From the NCBI GenBank assembly GCA_937892135.1, contig CALAUK010000205.1:1-17144 (forward strand): a stretch of 17,144 nt of DNA, read 5' to 3'. Each line of letters begins with the position of its first letter. The stretch's first letter is position 1. The DNA comes from an uncultured Clostridia bacterium. Lineage in GTDB: Bacteria > Bacillota > Clostridia > UBA1381 > UMGS1253. This document shows, one piece after another, positions 14,728 through 17,144 of this stretch. The translations under genes were made by a program, and so were the position numbers. The notes under the pieces were generated by a model that saw only the letters and a list, made by a program, of their open reading frames with translations, did not search any database and was not told where the DNA came from.

Positions 14728-15594
14728 TTTAAACACATCTGCGACCTCGGTAATTGTCATAAATGCTTCGGGGTCAACGGTATGAACAAGCTCTCTTGTT
14801 GTTGAAATCTGAAAGCGGTTAACTATAAAGTAGACTGCTGTTTTTTCTTTTTTGGAGTAGCCTCCCATTGCGGAAAGCTTTGTTACGCCTGTTTTAAATT
14901 CTTCCATAAGTGCTTCGCAGATTTCATCGGGCTTATCAGTTATTATCATAAGAGCTTTTGAACGGTCGAGACCTTCGACGATAAAGTCTATTGTTTTAAG
15001 CGTTGCTCCGTAGGTTACTATTGAATACAAAGGAAGTATCCAGCTTCCCATAATAATGCCGCACAAAACGTATAGTCCTATGTTATATATCATTACAAAG
15101 GTGCCAACTGTTATATTAAGCTTCTTTGCAAAAATAACAGCCATAACTTCAATTCCGTCAATAGCGCCGCCAAATCTTATAGTAAGACCACTGCCTATAC
15201 CTGAGATAAGTCCTCCGAAAAGAGCGCACAAAAGCAAATCCTCGCCTGCGAGGGGTGATGTGAAGCTTACGTCGATAGGGAGCACATACGTTATTAAATA
15301 TGCACCCAAAGAATACACGAAAACCGCAAAAACGGAATAAACCGTAAAAACTATTCCCTGGCGCCTGAAACCATATAAAAAAAGCGGAATATTTAAAATC
15401 AAAAGAAAAACTGAAAGAGTCAGATATTCGGGGGTTATCTGAGAAAGAAGCATAGAGGTTCCTGAAATGCCACTGTCGTAAAGCTTAACCGGAGTTAAAA
15501 AAACAGTTACGCCGAATGCATTTATAAGACCTGCTATGAGAATTCCGATAAAGTTTGAAAGTTTAAACTTTTCGTAAATATGTTTCCTTGGCAT
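14719..15594 (-). CDS. YitT family membrane protein, second and divergent copy
   Basis: A 291-residue integral membrane protein with about six hydrophobic segments in residues 12-205 and a DUF2179-like soluble tail (about 210-290). The family pattern is seen in FLTPVKLYDSGISGTSMLL (31-49) and IRFGGAIDGIEVMA. The latter is the GAIDG variant rather than the GASTGG variant of the YitT protein at 4068, so the two belong to different subgroups and are not a recent duplicate. The tail contains TGVTKLSAMGGYSKKEKTAV. GGAGG (complement of 15601-15605) lies six bases before ATG. It is transcribed towards the six-gene operon and shares a terminator with it. What it transports, if anything, is unknown for the family. 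Confidence 0.88.
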   Translation of the reverse strand: MPRKHIYEKFKLSNFIGILIAGLINAFGVTVFLTPVKLYDSGISGTSMLLSQITPEYLTLSVFLLILNIPLFLYGFRRQGIVFTVYSVFAVFVYSLGAYLITYVLPIDVSFTSPLAGEDLLLCALFGGLISGIGSGLTIRFGGAIDGIEVMAVIFAKKLNITVGTFVMIYNIGLYVLCGIIMGSWILPLYSIVTYGATLKTIDFIVEGLDRSKALMIITDKPDEICEALMEEFKTGVTKLSAMGGYSKKEKTAVYFIVNRFQISTTRELVHTVDPEAFMTITEVADVFKKD

Positions 15595-15634
15595 ACATAC
15601 CCTCCTTACATTTTTTTGAAAATATTACATTATT

Positions 15635-15663
15635 ATTGTACTTGAAAAGAGAGGATAAATCAA
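15635..15663 (-). promoter_or_regulatory. Promoter of the minus-strand YitT gene
   Basis: Read on the minus strand, TTGATT (15663-15658) and TACAAT (15640-15635) are separated by 17 bases. Transcription would start near 15628 with a leader of about 34 bases before the ATG at 15594. A back-to-back + strand promoter begins 65 bases away. Confidence 0.65.
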
Positions 15664-15727
15664 GTGAAAAGTGTTAACTTTTTTAAAACTATTCTGAAAA
15701 GTCGAAAAAAATTCGCTCGTAGGTCCG

Positions 15728-15756
15728 TTGAAAAAAAGATTTAACTGTTGTATAAT
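15728..15756 (+). promoter_or_regulatory. Promoter of the ceramidase-like gene
   Basis: TTGAAA (15728-15733) and a perfect TATAAT (15751-15756) are 17 bases apart. Transcription would start near 15763, giving a leader of about 20 bases, most of which is the AAAGGAGG ribosome site. The rest of the 189-base gap between the divergent genes holds the opposing promoter and AT-rich DNA, with no small gene seen. Confidence 0.75.
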
Positions 15757-15783
15757 AAAATCAGGACAAAAGGAGGTTTTATT

Positions 15784-17144
15784 ATGAACAAAATGTTTAT
15801 CGGCTGGGCTGAAGAAAGCATAACTCCTGATAAAAAGGTGTCGCTTCGGGGCCAGTTTGCTGAAAGAATTTCAGAATATGTTGAAAAACCTATCACTGCA
15901 ACAGCTATGGCGGTAGAGTGCGGAGACGAGCAGATGATTTTGGTAAGCTGTGACCTTGTGGGTATTAACGAAGTCCTTTTAAATGATATAAGAGAAGAGC
16001 TTAAGGATAACAATTTAGGTATAGATCCTTCTAAAGTTATTTTAAGCGCAATACATACTCATACAGGTCCATCGTATGCAAAAAAGGATGTCAACAATTT
16101 TTCCATGACTAACAAAGAGAGAATTGAAGAGGTGCTGGGAAGAGAGATTACATATATTGAAAAACAGAATGTTTCAGATAATCCTGATATTATCTCGCAG
16201 GAAGAAACCTTTGCTTTTCTTGTGGAAAGAATAACAAAGTCAATTGTATCTTCGTGGGAAAACAGAAAAGAGGGTTCTTTTTCAAATGCATTCGGCCGTG
16301 CTGCTGTCGGAATGTGCAGAAGAGCGACTTACTCAGACGGAAGCGCACAGATGTGGGGCGAAACAAATCAGGCGGTGTTTGAGGCACTTGAGGCAGGAAA
16401 TGATTCAGGAATCGAGCTTATGTATGTGTTTGGTGAAAATGATAAGCTAACAGGTATCGTGGCAAACCTTGCGTGCCCTGCTCAGTGTGTTCAGCACAGA
16501 CTTTTCGTGTCTCCTGACTTCTGGGGTGAGGTTAAAATGCTTCTTCGTGAAAGATTTGGAGAAGATTTGTTTCTTTTGGCTCTATGCTCTGCGGCAGGCG
16601 ACCAGTGCCCTGTTGACCTTGTAAGATGGGTTGAGCCTGAAAGTGATGTTAATGACCCGAATATAGACAGAAAGTATCCCGTTAAAAGAAAGGCAGACCC
16701 GTCTATGTTTGACCTTGAGGGTATGCGTTTAACAGGAAGAAGAATTGCAAGAGAAATTATCGCAGTTTTTGAAGATGGTCTTGACGAGGCTCAGAAGGAA
16801 GTTGAGTTAAAGCACGAGGTTCGTATTATGCATCTTCCTTTAAGACGAGTAACACTTTCTCAGAAAACAGCTGCGGAAAAGGGAATTAAAGAGTACTTTG
16901 CAACCAAGAAAAATGACACAATAGACTATAACGATATTGCACACGTTCAGGTGCATACAGGTATATTAAGCCGTTTTGAACTTCAGAACGAAGAAAACGT
17001 TTTAAATACTGAAGTTCACATTATAAAGATGGGAAGCGTCGCTATTGCAACAAATCCCTTTGAGCTATTTATAGATTACGGAAACAAGATTAAGGCAAGA
17101 AGCAACGCTGAGCAGACGTTCTTGATTCAGCTTGCAAACGGACA
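15784..17144 (+). CDS. Neutral/alkaline ceramidase-like hydrolase, 3' end missing
   Basis: The frame is open from ATG at 15784 to the right edge, 453 codons plus two bases, with no stop, so the C-terminus is outside. The protein resembles the N-terminal domain of neutral/alkaline non-lysosomal ceramidases, zinc amidases that split the N-acyl bond of sphingolipids. It starts with GWAEESITPD (compare the family's start with ITP), has CDLVGINE, the metal-type motif AIHTHTGPSY (about 90-99), a CPAQCVQH segment and CSAAGDQCPVD (about 277-287). Unlike secreted ceramidases it has no signal peptide, so it is probably cytosolic. Many Firmicutes carry such proteins annotated only by this domain, with substrates unproven. 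AGGAGG at 15771-15776 and its own promoter support the start. N-acyl amide hydrolysis is plausible by family, not shown. Confidence 0.72.
   Translation, partial: MNKMFIGWAEESITPDKKVSLRGQFAERISEYVEKPITATAMAVECGDEQMILVSCDLVGINEVLLNDIREELKDNNLGIDPSKVILSAIHTHTGPSYAKKDVNNFSMTNKERIEEVLGREITYIEKQNVSDNPDIISQEETFAFLVERITKSIVSSWENRKEGSFSNAFGRAAVGMCRRATYSDGSAQMWGETNQAVFEALEAGNDSGIELMYVFGENDKLTGIVANLACPAQCVQHRLFVSPDFWGEVKMLLRERFGEDLFLLALCSAAGDQCPVDLVRWVEPESDVNDPNIDRKYPVKRKADPSMFDLEGMRLTGRRIAREIIAVFEDGLDEAQKEVELKHEVRIMHLPLRRVTLSQKTAAEKGIKEYFATKKNDTIDYNDIAHVQVHTGILSRFELQNEENVLNTEVHIIKMGSVAIATNPFELFIDYGNKIKARSNAEQTFLIQLANG

Noticed and set aside
15667..15682. Inverted repeat AAAAGT-GTTA-ACTTTT between the divergent promoters
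   Set aside because: Only 6-bp arms in very AT-rich DNA, and it overlaps neither core promoter. It could be an operator, but chance is as likely.
16190..16450. Overlapping short frames on both strands within the ceramidase-like gene
   Set aside because: The continuous frame from 15784 to the edge has family motifs and a good start site; these frames have neither.

Overview
The window looks like a chromosomal segment of a low-GC, strictly anaerobic Firmicute, probably an uncultured gut-type Clostridium relative. Three things support this: an NADH-linked [FeFe] hydrogenase, strong AGGAGG-type ribosome sites with TTGACA/TATAAT-type promoters, and many AGA and ATA codons. No rRNA, tRNA, CRISPR array or insertion sequence was recognised. 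Apart from the two edge genes, all genes read as intact.

Region 1 (1-3126, + strand) holds the 3' part of hydB (NuoF-like diaphorase subunit with two extra ferredoxin clusters) and complete hydA ([FeFe] hydrogenase), ending in a strong terminator. This is the H2-forming, NAD(P)H/ferredoxin-linked redox machine of fermentation.

Region 2 (3141-8860, + strand) is a probable five-gene operon. It runs from a TTGACT-N17-TATATT promoter carrying an embedded dyad to a terminator that overlaps the last stop codon. The genes are a xylose-isomerase-like TIM-barrel protein, a YitT-family membrane protein, a membrane-bound diguanylate cyclase with an extracellular sensor region, a stand-alone EAL phosphodiesterase, and a metallo-beta-lactamase-fold hydrolase whose start overlaps the EAL stop. 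The cyclase and phosphodiesterase form a matched cyclic-di-GMP make/break pair.

Region 3 (8882-14727, + strand) is the most unusual part. A near-consensus extended -10 promoter drives six tightly packed genes arranged as three tandem paralogue pairs (A A' B B' C C'): two GlmS/PurF-like class II glutamine amidotransferase proteins that lack the SIS synthase half, two proteins resembling the GNAT-like acyltransferase family (DUF5596 type), and two creatininase-family amidohydrolases. The block ends in a bidirectional terminator. The copies are not redundant at key positions: the first amidotransferase has Ile where the second keeps the glutamine-binding Asp. I know of no described pathway with this composition. 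A pathway of amide or N-acyl chemistry built from paralogous hetero-oligomers is a reasonable but unproven inference.

Region 4 (14719-17144) has a second YitT-family membrane protein on the minus strand, then a divergent promoter region. It ends with the first 453 codons of a neutral/alkaline-ceramidase-like hydrolase on the + strand that runs off the window and has no signal peptide.
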